A DNA stretch of 64,000 bases from assembly GCA_964467255.1 (NCBI GenBank), contig CAYXPR010000012.1:13981-77980 (forward strand), given 5' to 3'. The stretch is from CAYXPR01 sp964467255 (lineage in GTDB: Bacteria > Pseudomonadota > Alphaproteobacteria > Rickettsiales > RGZB01). Position numbers and translations under genes: made by a program. A model generated the notes under the pieces. That model had not been told where the DNA came from, ran no database searches, and saw only the letters and a program-made list of their open reading frames with translations. The stretch's first letter is position 1, and each line of letters starts with the position of its first letter. This document shows, one piece after another, positions 1 through 8,387 of this stretch.

Positions 1-642
1 GCAGGCAAGCTTGAAACCACCGCGCGCACGGATGATAAAAACGAAGCCGCGCTTTCAAAAGGTAAATTCAACATGAAAGATTTTCGCGTGGTGAAAGCGC
101 CCGTGCTGGCGCAGTTGCTTTCGGTGGGCTCGCTCACCGGTATGGCGGATTTGCTTGGCGGGCAGGGCATCGTGTTTGATAAGGCCGATGGTGAATATAC
201 GTATGACGGCAAGGTGCTCGGCATCCAAGGCCTCAAGGCGGCAGGTAATGCGATTGGCCTAACGGCAGAGGGCGAAACCAACACCCACACAGGGCAGGTG
301 TTGCTGCGCGGTGATGTGGTGCCTGCCTTCATGGTGAACCGTATGCTCGGTAACGTGCTTGGCAACGTGCCGGTGGTTGGCACGATTGTTACGGGTGGCG
401 GCGGGCAGGGTGTGGTGGCTACGCGTTATAAACTTTCAGGCACATTTGAAAAGCCCGAGATTCAGGTGAACCCCTTAAGCATGCTCACGCCGGGTTTCCT
501 GCGTAATGTGTGGGGTCTGCCGGAAGATACAAAATTGCCAGAGGAAAAAGCTGTGCCGCAAAAGCCTGAGGAAACGAAACCTGCTGAGAAAAAACCTGCG
601 GAAGAAAAACCGAAAGAAAAAGTCGGTAAAAAAGCGGAGTAG
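1..642 (+). CDS. AsmA-like / YhdP-type protein, C-terminal part (5' end outside window)
   Basis: The reading frame is open from the first base, so this is the last 213 residues of a longer protein. The segment with DFRV...AP and then SLTGMADLLGGQGI is the conserved C-terminal block of AsmA-like proteins. Members of this family are long, inner-membrane-anchored periplasmic proteins implicated in phospholipid movement to the outer membrane. The last 40 or so residues are a Lys/Glu/Pro-rich tail with repeated KPEE and EKKPA steps, probably disordered. The gene converges on tyrS with no gap: the two stop codons abut at 642/643. The family call is good; the exact subfamily cannot be set without the N-terminus. 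Confidence 0.75.
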   Translation, partial: AGKLETTARTDDKNEAALSKGKFNMKDFRVVKAPVLAQLLSVGSLTGMADLLGGQGIVFDKADGEYTYDGKVLGIQGLKAAGNAIGLTAEGETNTHTGQVLLRGDVVPAFMVNRMLGNVLGNVPVVGTIVTGGGGQGVVATRYKLSGTFEKPEIQVNPLSMLTPGFLRNVWGLPEDTKLPEEKAVPQKPEETKPAEKKPAEEKPKEKVGKKAE

Positions 643-1944
643 CTAAACAGCCTTCACCAGTACGTGGTTTTTCTTGCCCTTGGAAAGCTTGATGCCTTCG
701 CCCTTCACGTCGGCCAGCGTCACTTTATACTTCTCGTCTTTAATCTGCTCACCGTTAATATAAGCCGCGCCTTGCTGCACCTGTTTGCGGGCTTCGCCTT
801 TTGAGGTAGCGAGCTTGGCGTCAAACAGCAGTGCGAATAGTTCCACGCCTTCTTTCAGTTTGCTGCTCGGCACTTCAAACACCGGCAGTGCGCCGCCCAC
901 GCCGCCATGCTCGAAGGTTTGGCGTGCGGTTTCTTCGGCGGCTTTTGCGGCGGCTTCGCCATGCGCCAGTTTGGTCGCTTCGTTCGCGAGCACGATTTTC
1001 GCTTTGTTAATGTCTGCCCCTTGCAGTGCTGCAAGTGCTGCTACTTCTGCATCGGAAAGCTCGGTGAAGAAGCTTAGGAAGCGGCCAACATCACCGTCTT
1101 CCGTGTTGCGCCAGAACTGCCAGTAATCATACGGGCTCGTCATATCCGCATTCAGCCACACAGCTCCGGCAGATGTTTTGCCCATCTTGCTACCGCTTGA
1201 TGTTGTGATGAGTGGCGTGGTTAGGCCAAAGAGTTCAGTGGACTTTGTGCCAGCGGATTTTTCGGCAAGAATTTTTCGGTTCAGTTCAGCGCCATTAATA
1301 ATATTACTCCACTGGTCGCTGCCGCCAATTTGCAAACGGCACTGGTATTTTTTGTTTAGTTCCACGAAGTCATAGGCTTGCAGAATCATGTAATTAAATT
1401 CAAGGAAGCTTAAATGTTGCTCGCGTTCGAGGCGCAGCTTCACGCTGTCCATACTCATCATGCGGTTCACTGAAAAGTGGCGGCCATAGTCGCGGAGGAA
1501 TTCGATATATTTCAGCCCGTCCAGCCAGTCGGCATTATTTACCATGAAGGCTTTATTTGAATTCGCGTCGAAGCTGTTTTCAAATTCAATGAATTTAGAG
1601 AACACGGTTTTAATGCCGTCCATATTCTTTTGGATGCCGGCGTCGTCGAGCAGTTTGCGGCTTTCGTCTTTGCCACTGGGGTCGCCCACTTTGGTGGTGC
1701 CGCCGCCCATAAGTACAATCGGCTTATGGCCTTTTTTCTGTAGCCAGCGCAGCGCCATAATTTGCAGCAGGCTGCCCACATGCAAACTGGGGGCGGTGCA
1801 GTCAAACCCGATATAGGCCGGAACGGGCGTTTGCTGTTTCAGCAGTGCGTCTAGCCCGGCATCATCCGTGCACTGGTGGATGAATCCACGTGCCGAAAGT
1901 GTCTTCAGGAAGGGTGACTCAAAATTAGGCATATTGTTCTGCAA
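643..1944 (-). CDS. tyrS: Tyrosyl-tRNA synthetase
   Basis: Charges tRNA-Tyr with tyrosine in the cytoplasm. The 433-residue product has the usual length for the bacterial TyrS1 type. It shows the class I signature HVGS (residues 55-58), the Tyr/ATP pocket block around GGGTTKVGDPSGK, and the KMSKS-like loop as KMGKT (253-257). A C-terminal S4 RNA-binding domain ends in KGKKNHVLVK. Two nearby starts are possible (Met1 or Met5); Met5 (1932) would give MPNFESPF, closer to homologues. The gene is divergent from anmK across 112 bp, a pairing often seen in alphaproteobacteria. Confidence 0.97.
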   Translation of the reverse strand: MQNNMPNFESPFLKTLSARGFIHQCTDDAGLDALLKQQTPVPAYIGFDCTAPSLHVGSLLQIMALRWLQKKGHKPIVLMGGGTTKVGDPSGKDESRKLLDDAGIQKNMDGIKTVFSKFIEFENSFDANSNKAFMVNNADWLDGLKYIEFLRDYGRHFSVNRMMSMDSVKLRLEREQHLSFLEFNYMILQAYDFVELNKKYQCRLQIGGSDQWSNIINGAELNRKILAEKSAGTKSTELFGLTTPLITTSSGSKMGKTSAGAVWLNADMTSPYDYWQFWRNTEDGDVGRFLSFFTELSDAEVAALAALQGADINKAKIVLANEATKLAHGEAAAKAAEETARQTFEHGGVGGALPVFEVPSSKLKEGVELFALLFDAKLATSKGEARKQVQQGAAYINGEQIKDEKYKVTLADVKGEGIKLSKGKKNHVLVKAV

Positions 1945-2056
1945 AAATTTTCGCTAATTTTCTGTTATAATCGTAAAAATGCGCCTATAATAAGCACTTG
2001 TAAGCGCCCATGGCGCGAAAAACTAACATGTTCACACAGGCAGGTCTAGAAAGAAA

Positions 2057-3193
2057 ATGCCTTCGATGCTGACAGCACTCGGCCTGATGAGCGGCACCTC
2101 GCTGGATGGGATTGACGCCGCGATTATCCGCACGGATGGTGAGCGCGTAGAGCTGACCGAACATTGTTTAGGCGTGCCGTATACCGATGAACTCCGCGCC
2201 AAAATGCGCAGCTGCTTTGGCGGCAAAAACAAAGAGGCAATTCCTGACATTGAGCGCGAGATGACCGTAGCGCATGCCGATGCGGTGAAAGAGCTTATCA
2301 AGCGTTCCGGCTTTTCTGCGCGGCAGATTGATGTGGTGGGTTTTCACGGTCAAACCATTCAGCACCGCCCCGAAGAAGGCACAACATGGCAGATTGGTGA
2401 TGGTGCGCTGCTCGCACAGCTCACTGGCATTAACGTGGTGAATGATTTTCGCTCTGCGGACATGCGGGCAGGCGGGCAGGGTGCTCCGCTGGTGCCGTTA
2501 TTCCATGCGGCGTTAATGAGCGAAGTCGAAAAGCCTGTGGCTGTTTTGAACATCGGCGGTGTGGCGAACGTGACCTATGTCGGCAAGGCTGAGAAGAATT
2601 CAGAACCTTATATTCTGGCATTTGATACTGGCCCTGGTGGTGCGCTGCTGGATGATTGGATGTTGCAACACACCGGCAAACGCTTTGATGAAGGCGGTCG
2701 TACGGCGCTGTCAGGCCGCATCAATGGCGAGATATTAGAAGCATTGCTGGAAGACCCGTTTTTTAATCAGCAGCCGCCAAAGTCGCTCGACAGGGATAGG
2801 TTCAAACAAAACTTTATGCGACACATTGAAGGCGAAAGCAACATCGGACGCCTTTCGGTGGAGGACGGCGCGGCTACGCTGGCGGCCTTCACGGCGCGTG
2901 CGGTGTATCATGGCTGTAAGTATTTCCCTGAGAAGCCTAAGCGCTGGTATGTGACTGGCGGCAGCCGGTTTAATCAGGTGATTATGGCAAAGCTGAAGGA
3001 ATATCTGCCCGGTGAGGTCGATGCAATTGAAGTGCTGGCCCTAAATGGGGACGCGCTTGAGGCACAGGCATTTGCCTTTTTGGCTGTTCGCTCGTTGAAT
3101 AAAATGCCGCTTTCGCTGCCCACCACAACCGGTGTTAGCCGTGCGGTAACTGGCGGCGCCTTCTATCAGGCTTTACACGCGGACGCCGTATAA
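2057..3193 (+). CDS. anmK: Anhydro-N-acetylmuramic acid kinase
   Basis: Phosphorylates 1,6-anhydro-MurNAc released during murein turnover to MurNAc-6-phosphate, a step in cell-wall recycling. The 378-residue protein begins with the diagnostic GLMSGTSLDGID block (residues 9-20). It continues with the FHGQTIQH, DFR.AD and GGQGAPLVP motifs and a second phosphate-binding segment (AFDTGPGGALLDDW), in the order expected for the ASKHA-fold AnmK family. The 3' end overlaps the converging hydrolase gene by 59 bp. Confidence 0.95.
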   Translation: MPSMLTALGLMSGTSLDGIDAAIIRTDGERVELTEHCLGVPYTDELRAKMRSCFGGKNKEAIPDIEREMTVAHADAVKELIKRSGFSARQIDVVGFHGQTIQHRPEEGTTWQIGDGALLAQLTGINVVNDFRSADMRAGGQGAPLVPLFHAALMSEVEKPVAVLNIGGVANVTYVGKAEKNSEPYILAFDTGPGGALLDDWMLQHTGKRFDEGGRTALSGRINGEILEALLEDPFFNQQPPKSLDRDRFKQNFMRHIEGESNIGRLSVEDGAATLAAFTARAVYHGCKYFPEKPKRWYVTGGSRFNQVIMAKLKEYLPGEVDAIEVLALNGDALEAQAFAFLAVRSLNKMPLSLPTTTGVSRAVTGGAFYQALHADAV

Positions 3194-3833
3194 ACTTATC
3201 AATGTTCTCATTGATATACTCATCGCATGAGGCGTTCATTTCATCGAGTTTATCGCGGAAGAAGTGGTCGGCACCGCGCACCACTTTATAGTCCACACTG
3301 ATGCTTTTCTGCGCACCCAGCTTTTTCGAGAACTGCGCAACGCTTTCTTCCGGCACGATGCTGTCCTGATCACCCTGGACAATCAGGCCAGAGGCTGGGC
3401 AAGGGGAAAGGAACGAGAAGTCATAGAGGTTGGTCGGCGGGGCAACCACCAGGAAGCTGTCTAGCTCGGGGCGGCGCATCAACAGCTGCATGGAAATCCA
3501 CGCGCCGAAGGAAAAGCCACCAATCCAGAAGGTGCTGGCGTCTTGGTTTTGCATTTGCAGCCAGTCGAGCGCAGCGGCGGCATCCGTCAATTCGCCGATA
3601 CCATTGTCAAACTGGCCCTGGGAGCGGCCCACGCCGCGGAAATTGAAGCGAAGCACGGAAAAACCGTTCTTCACGAACATATGGAACAGGTTATACACCA
3701 CCTTATTATTCATGGTGCCACCGTGTTTGGGGTGGGGGTGCAGAATCAATGCTGCAGGGGCATTTTTATGCGGGCTTTGGTGGTAGCGCGCTTCTAAGCG
3801 GCCTTCAGAGCCGGTAATGATAATCTCGGGCAT
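3135..3833 (-). CDS. Alpha/beta hydrolase (COG2945-like)
   Basis: A 232-residue alpha/beta hydrolase. Visible are an oxyanion segment HPHPKHGGTMNN, the nucleophile elbow GFSFGAW, the acid segment QGDQDSIVP and the catalytic His in GADHFF. This combination matches the small COG2945 hydrolase family of unknown substrate. The ATG at 3833 is preferred because it follows AAGGTGAG at good spacing; an upstream in-frame TTG (3851) has no such signal. The last 20 residues are Arg/Pro-rich and are encoded opposite the end of anmK, so the C-terminus looks like an extension created by loss of an earlier stop codon. Confidence 0.85.
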   Translation of the reverse strand: MPEIIITGSEGRLEARYHQSPHKNAPAALILHPHPKHGGTMNNKVVYNLFHMFVKNGFSVLRFNFRGVGRSQGQFDNGIGELTDAAAALDWLQMQNQDASTFWIGGFSFGAWISMQLLMRRPELDSFLVVAPPTNLYDFSFLSPCPASGLIVQGDQDSIVPEESVAQFSKKLGAQKSISVDYKVVRGADHFFRDKLDEMNASCDEYINENIDKFIRRPRVKPDRRRRQLPHG

Positions 3834-3891
3834 GAATAAACTCACCTTCAAGATGGTTTAAAAAGTCAACATATCCAATATCTTAATAAAG

Positions 3892-3916
3892 ATACTTGAC
3901 TAAAATACTTGGTTAT
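3892..3916 (+). promoter_or_regulatory. Candidate IscR-binding site (type 1) at the head of the cysE-isc operon
   Basis: The 25-bp stretch reads ATACTTGACT, then AAAATA, then CTTGGTTAT. Against the E. coli type 1 IscR consensus ATASYYGACT-RWWWYA-GTCRRSTAT I count 22 of 25 positions matching. It contains a -35-like TTGACT (3896-3901), so bound IscR would overlap the promoter, as at the E. coli iscR promoter. It is the only such site seen at the head of the operon that encodes IscR. Confidence 0.7.
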
Positions 3917-4020
3917 TGTACACACACCACTATGGGAATGATTTCATGGGGGCGCTGTACAGCGAGCGGCATTTTATAGCCATCACCCCCACGAATGTAA
4001 AGGAAATTCTGGTTTTGAAG

Positions 4021-4734
4021 ATGTTTAAGCGACTGTTAGAAGAGATTGATTCCTTCTTTGACCGCGACCCTGCGGCGAAATCTCGTATCGAGATTGTGCT
4101 GTGCTATCCGGGTTTTCATGCGGTGCTGATTTACCGCGTATCACACCGTTTGTGGCAGTGGCGCTGGAAGTTGGTGGCACGCGTGCTTTCGCAATTTGCG
4201 CGTTTCATCACGGGTGTTGAAATCCATCCGGGTGCTAAAATCGGCCGCCGCTTCTTTATCGACCACGGTATGGGCGTGGTGATTGGTGAAACTGCTAAAA
4301 TCGGCAACGACGTGACTATTTACCACGGCGTGACGCTGGGCGGTGTGGCCCCAGGCGATGAGAAAAAGGGCGCGCTGCGCCATCCGCAAATTGGTAATAA
4401 CGTTATCGTCGGCTCTGGTGCGCAGTTGCTTGGCCCTATTAAAGTGGGTGATGGTGCGCGTATCGGTTCAAATGCCGTAGTGGTGCGCGATGTCGCCAAG
4501 AACGCGACCATGGTGGGTATTCCTGCCCGCGAGGTCGTCAAAAAATCTAAGAAGTCAGAAGAAAAAGAATTCGCGGCCTATGGCACGGCGGCAGAAAGCG
4601 GCGTAGATTCGCGCCAGCTTGCGATTGATAACCTCATCAAGCAGGTCGAAACGCTGACCAAGAAAATGAAAACGCTCGAATCCAACGAAGACGATATCGA
4701 ACACACAGCCAAAAAATGGGAGAAGCGCTCATGA
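4021..4734 (+). CDS. cysE: Serine O-acetyltransferase, short form
   Basis: Makes O-acetylserine from serine and acetyl-CoA, committing serine to cysteine synthesis. The N-terminal SATase helix region (FDRDPAAKS, LCYPGFHAV) is followed by left-handed beta-helix hexapeptide repeats (GAKIGRRFFIDHG, IGETAKIGNDVTIYHGVTLGG), including the catalytic-type His in DHGMG. The tail after about residue 180 is charged and helical. I chose the ATG at 4021, giving 237 aa, which matches the short CysE type that starts about 15 residues before RDPAA. Earlier in-frame starts (TTG 3916, ATG 3946) lie in or just after the IscR box. The stop overlaps the iscR start (ATGA). Placement ahead of iscR links cysteine supply to Fe-S assembly. 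Confidence 0.93.
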   Translation: MFKRLLEEIDSFFDRDPAAKSRIEIVLCYPGFHAVLIYRVSHRLWQWRWKLVARVLSQFARFITGVEIHPGAKIGRRFFIDHGMGVVIGETAKIGNDVTIYHGVTLGGVAPGDEKKGALRHPQIGNNVIVGSGAQLLGPIKVGDGARIGSNAVVVRDVAKNATMVGIPAREVVKKSKKSEEKEFAAYGTAAESGVDSRQLAIDNLIKQVETLTKKMKTLESNEDDIEHTAKKWEKRS

Positions 4735-5240
4735 TGCTAACAACTAAAGGACGTTACGCAGTAATGGCGATGGTGGATTTAGCGACGCACAGCGGCGAAA
4801 AACCCGTAGTGCTGGCCGATATCGCTGAGCGCCAAGAAATCGCACTCACCTACCTTGAGCAGATTTTTTCACGCCTGAAAAAAGATGGCCTTGTGAAAGC
4901 ATTCCGCGGTCCGGGTGGTGGTTACATGCTCACGCGTACGCCGGCTGAAACGTTCATTTCTGAAATTATCGTGGCGGTGGATGAGCCGATTAAAATGACG
5001 CGCTGCAACCACAACCCCGGCAAAGGCTGCCTCTCCACGAAGGTGCGCTGCCTGACGCATGATTTGTGGGATGGTCTTGGTAATCAAATTTTCGCGTATC
5101 TGCGTTCGGTGTCGCTGGAAGACGTATGCCAGCGCCGTGTGAAAGATAAGCAAAGTATCACACTCGAAAACATGGCAGCCACCAGCGGTGGCGCTGCGGT
5201 GCATGGCAATTCCTGCTTCACGCAGCGGGTGCAGGCATAA
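4731..5240 (+). CDS. iscR: Rrf2-family Fe-S regulator IscR
   Basis: Winged-helix Rrf2 repressor that senses Fe-S status by binding a [2Fe-2S] cluster. With the start at 4731 (GGGAG upstream, ATGA overlap with cysE) the protein is 169 aa and opens with the typical LTTKGRYAVMAMVDLA. The cluster ligands are visible as C92, C100 and C107 followed by LTH (His110). Their spacing is C-x7-C-x6-C-x2-H, slightly longer than C-x5-C-x5-C-x2-H in E. coli. It is the second gene of the cluster it presumably represses, with a candidate operator at 3892-3916. Confidence 0.93.
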   Translation: MMLTTKGRYAVMAMVDLATHSGEKPVVLADIAERQEIALTYLEQIFSRLKKDGLVKAFRGPGGGYMLTRTPAETFISEIIVAVDEPIKMTRCNHNPGKGCLSTKVRCLTHDLWDGLGNQIFAYLRSVSLEDVCQRRVKDKQSITLENMAATSGGAAVHGNSCFTQRVQA

Positions 5241-5251
5241 GGTCATAGGCA

Positions 5252-6388
5252 ATGAAAAACCAAACCGCCATATATCTGGATTATAACGCCACCGCGCCGG
5301 TCAGGCCGGAAGTGGCGCAGGCCGTGGTGCAAGCGATGCAGTCGCCGAGCAATCCATCTTCGGTGCATGGGTTTGGCCGTGCGGCGCATAAGATAGTGGA
5401 AGATGCCCGCGCCAGCGTACGCACGCTCGTGGGCGCCAGCGATGCCTACCATATTATCTTTACCTCCAGCGGCACGGAAGCAAACAATCTTGCGCTGCAA
5501 GGTTTTGGTAAGCAGGTCGTGCGCATCGTTTCTGCGGTGGAGCATGCCAGTGTGCTCAAGGCGTATGGCCAGTCCATCATTTGCCCTGTGGATGAAAAAG
5601 GCATTATCCGCCTCGATGCACTCCGCCGCCTGCTGGAAGATAATGCCGGTAGCAAGGCGCTGGTTTCCGTGCAGCTCGCGAATAATGAAACGGGCATCCT
5701 TCAGCCGATTCAGGAAGTCGCGCAACTCGTATACGCTCATGGCGGTTATGTGCATTGTGATGCCGTTCAAGGCTTCGGTAAACTGCCAGTAGACATTCAG
5801 GCGCTGAATGTGGATATGCTTACGGTCTCCGCTCATAAATTTGGCGGCGCACTGGGTGCGGCCGCGCTGGTGGTTAAAAAAGGTGTGCCGCTTCAGGCTG
5901 TCACATTGGGTGGTGGTCAGGAATTCGGTTTCCGCGCGGGCACAGAAAATGTTCCGGCGATTGCAGGCTTTGGCGTTGCTGCCGCATTAGCTTCGCAGCA
6001 GATAGCCACGATGAAAAAAATTGCCGCACTGCGTGATGCAATGGAAGCAGAAATTTTAGGGCTTGCCGCTGATGCTGCTATCATTGGCCGCGATGTTGCC
6101 CGCCTACCAAATACCAGCAGTATTGCGATGCCGGGTATGCATAACGAAACGCAACTCATTGCATTCGACTTAGAAAATATCGCCGTCAGTGCAGGTTCTG
6201 CCTGTTCGTCTGGCAAGGTGGAAGTATCGCACGTGCTGCGTGCTATGGGTGTGGCAAATGAAATCGCTTCATCTGTTATCCGCGTCAGCATGGGAGAGGC
6301 CACAACGGAAAAGGATATCGCATCATTCGTTACTACGTGGAAAAAGATTTATACAAAAGCTAATAACAAAAAGTCGAAGGCGGCTTAA
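5252..6388 (+). CDS. Cysteine desulfurase, NifS/IscS-like (first of two)
   Basis: PLP enzyme of aminotransferase class V, 378 aa. It shows the substrate region LDYNATAPVRPEV, the PLP-binding SAHKFGG with Lys196, and the persulfide loop SAGSACSSGKVE with Cys318, so it looks catalytically competent. It is clearly diverged from the canonical iscS that follows 11 bp downstream: shorter, and with a different active-site loop (ACSSGKVEVS against ACTSASLEPS). Two desulfurases in tandem ahead of iscU are known from Rickettsiales-type isc operons. The separate role of this copy cannot be read from the sequence. Confidence 0.9.
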   Translation: MKNQTAIYLDYNATAPVRPEVAQAVVQAMQSPSNPSSVHGFGRAAHKIVEDARASVRTLVGASDAYHIIFTSSGTEANNLALQGFGKQVVRIVSAVEHASVLKAYGQSIICPVDEKGIIRLDALRRLLEDNAGSKALVSVQLANNETGILQPIQEVAQLVYAHGGYVHCDAVQGFGKLPVDIQALNVDMLTVSAHKFGGALGAAALVVKKGVPLQAVTLGGGQEFGFRAGTENVPAIAGFGVAAALASQQIATMKKIAALRDAMEAEILGLAADAAIIGRDVARLPNTSSIAMPGMHNETQLIAFDLENIAVSAGSACSSGKVEVSHVLRAMGVANEIASSVIRVSMGEATTEKDIASFVTTWKKIYTKANNKKSKAA

Positions 6389-6399
6389 AGAGGGTGATA

Positions 6400-7629
6400 A
6401 TGTCAAACACGAACATGAAATTGCCAGTGTATCTAGACTATCAGGCGACTACGCCGATGGATCCGCGCGTGCTCGAAGCCATGATGCCATATTTCACCAC
6501 CAAGTTCGGCAATCCACACTCGCGCAGCCACAGCTATGGCTGGGAAGCGGAAGAGGCGGTAGAAAAAGCACGTGAGCAGGTGGCTTCGCTCATTAAAGCG
6601 AATCCGAAGGAAATCATCTTTACGTCCGGTGCGACGGAATCCAATAACCTTGCCATTCAGGGTGCGGCGCATTTTTATAAGGATAAGAAAAACCACATCA
6701 TCACCGTGGTAACCGAGCATAAGTGTGTGCTCGATACGTGCCGCCACTTGGAAGTGGAAGAAGGCTTTAAAGTCACGTATCTGCCCGTGCAGAAAAATGG
6801 TCTTGTTGATTTGGAAGTGCTGAAAAAAGCCATCACTGACAAAACGCTGCTTGTTTCTGTTATGGCGGTGAATAATGAAATCGGCGTGATTCAGCCTTTG
6901 AAAGAAATTGGCAAAATCTGCCGCGAGCATGGGGCATTTTTCCACACGGATGCTGCGCAGGCGTTTGGTAAAATTCCGCTCGATGTCGAAGAAATGAATA
7001 TTGACCTGATGAGTATCTCCGGTCACAAAATTTATGGCCCGAGGGGTGTGGGCGCGCTGTTTGTGCGTCGCCGTCCGCGCGTGCGCTTAAACCCCATTAT
7101 CAAAGGTGGTGGGCAGGAACGTGGCTTCCGCTCCGGCACCTTACCGACTCCGCTGGTGGTTGGTTTTGGCGAAGCCGCGCACATCGCGCAGCAGGAAATG
7201 AAGTCAGAAAATGAACGCATTCACGCGCTCAGCGAAAAATTTTACAGCGCCATCACCAAGGCGATTCCGGAAGTCTATTTAAATGGCGACAAAGAGCACC
7301 GCATTCCGGGCAACTTGAACTTAAGCTTTGCTTACGTCGAAGGTGAGTCGATGATTATGGCAATTCGCGACCTTGCGGTTTCCAGCGGCTCGGCCTGCAC
7401 ATCAGCCAGCCTTGAGCCGTCTTATGTGCTGCGTGCACTGGGTGTAACCGAAGATATGGCGCACACCTCCATCCGCTTTGGTTTTGGCCGCTTCACCACG
7501 GATGCAGAAATTGATTACGCTGTAAATGTTGTGAAGAACAACGTGCAGCGGTTGCGTGAAATGAGCCCGCTTTGGGAAATGGTGCAGGAAGGCATCGATA
7601 TCTCAAAGATTGAGTGGGTTGGACATTAA
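6400..7629 (+). CDS. iscS: Cysteine desulfurase IscS
   Basis: Sulfur donor for Fe-S cluster assembly on IscU. The 409-residue protein is close to the canonical IscS: MKLPVYLDYQATTP near the start, PLP Lys210 in SISGHKIYG, catalytic Cys333 in SSGSACTSASLEPS, and the C-terminal ISKIEWVGH resembling the IscU-docking tail of E. coli IscS. The ATG at 6400 follows AGAGGG; a GTG at 6394 is possible but less well placed. Followed by iscU after 18 bp. Confidence 0.96.
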   Translation: MSNTNMKLPVYLDYQATTPMDPRVLEAMMPYFTTKFGNPHSRSHSYGWEAEEAVEKAREQVASLIKANPKEIIFTSGATESNNLAIQGAAHFYKDKKNHIITVVTEHKCVLDTCRHLEVEEGFKVTYLPVQKNGLVDLEVLKKAITDKTLLVSVMAVNNEIGVIQPLKEIGKICREHGAFFHTDAAQAFGKIPLDVEEMNIDLMSISGHKIYGPRGVGALFVRRRPRVRLNPIIKGGGQERGFRSGTLPTPLVVGFGEAAHIAQQEMKSENERIHALSEKFYSAITKAIPEVYLNGDKEHRIPGNLNLSFAYVEGESMIMAIRDLAVSSGSACTSASLEPSYVLRALGVTEDMAHTSIRFGFGRFTTDAEIDYAVNVVKNNVQRLREMSPLWEMVQEGIDISKIEWVGH

Positions 7630-7647
7630 ACTTGAAGGGAAAAAATC

Positions 7648-8028
7648 ATGGCTTACAGCAATAAAGTAATCGATCACTACGAGAACCCGCGGAACGTGGG
7701 CTCGCTCGATAAAGAAAACCCAGAAGTAGGCACTGGTCTTGTTGGCGCGCCTGCCTGCGGCGACGTGATGAAGCTACAAATTCAGGTGAAAGACGGCGTC
7801 ATTCAAGACGCCAAATTCAAAACCTTCGGCTGTGGTTCGGCCATTGCTTCCAGCTCGCTCGCGACAGAGTGGATTAAAGGCAAGACGCTGGACGAAGCGG
7901 AAACCATTAAAAACAACCAGATTGCAGAGCATCTTTCTCTGCCGCCGGTAAAAATCCACTGTTCGGTGCTGGCGGAAGACGCCATTAAAGCCGCTGTGGC
8001 GGATTACCGTAAAAAGCACGAGCAATAG
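7648..8028 (+). CDS. iscU: Fe-S scaffold protein IscU
   Basis: Scaffold on which [2Fe-2S] and [4Fe-4S] clusters are built before transfer by HscA/HscB. The 126-residue sequence has all ligands of the family: Cys37 and Asp39 (APACGDV), Cys62 (FGCGSA), and His104-Cys105 inside LPPVKIHCS. LPPVK is the motif recognised by the HscA chaperone. Length and order match canonical IscU. Confidence 0.97.
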   Translation: MAYSNKVIDHYENPRNVGSLDKENPEVGTGLVGAPACGDVMKLQIQVKDGVIQDAKFKTFGCGSAIASSSLATEWIKGKTLDEAETIKNNQIAEHLSLPPVKIHCSVLAEDAIKAAVADYRKKHEQ

Positions 8029-8036
8029 GATTAGCC

Positions 8037-8372
8037 ATGCCTGCCGCACCCGTCACGCTTACTGATGCCGCTGCCGAACAGATTAAAAATCTGCTGGCTA
8101 GCCGTGGGAAAGAATCCCTCGGTGTGCGCGTTGGTGTGCGCAGCGGCGGCTGCTCCGGCCTTGCTTACACCATCGAATATGCTGACGACGTGCGTAAGTT
8201 CGAAGAAGTGATTGATGAAAAAGGCGTGAAGGTGCTGATTGACCCCAAGGCCATTTTATATCTGATTGGTACCACGATGGACTTCAAACAGGATAAATTC
8301 AAATCCGGTTTTGTGTTCGTCAACCCCAACGAAAAGGGTCGTTGCGGGTGTGGCGAATCGTTCCACGTTTAA
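8037..8372 (+). CDS. iscA: A-type Fe-S carrier IscA
   Basis: A-type carrier of 111 aa with the three invariant cysteines: Cys39 in RSGGCSGLAY and Cys103/Cys105 in the C-terminal CGCGESF. It accepts or holds Fe-S or iron for delivery to targets. It lies 8 bp after iscU and ahead of hscB, as in most isc operons. Confidence 0.95.
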   Translation: MPAAPVTLTDAAAEQIKNLLASRGKESLGVRVGVRSGGCSGLAYTIEYADDVRKFEEVIDEKGVKVLIDPKAILYLIGTTMDFKQDKFKSGFVFVNPNEKGRCGCGESFHV

Positions 8373-8387
8373 GCAAGGCATTTTGTT

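Noticed and set aside
1945..2056. TATAAT sequences in the tyrS-anmK gap (1966 and 1986) as anmK promoters
   Set aside because: Neither has a convincing -35 at 16-18 bp. A promoter is likely in this gap but I cannot place it.
3916..4020. Longer cysE starting at TTG 3916 or ATG 3946
   Set aside because: The TTG overlaps the end of the IscR box, and the extra residues do not resemble CysE. The short CysE family start fits ATG 4021.
5243..5836. Antisense frame of 197 codons opposite the first desulfurase gene
   Set aside because: It is fully contained in a clear cysteine desulfurase gene, and its translation is His/Arg-rich without family features.
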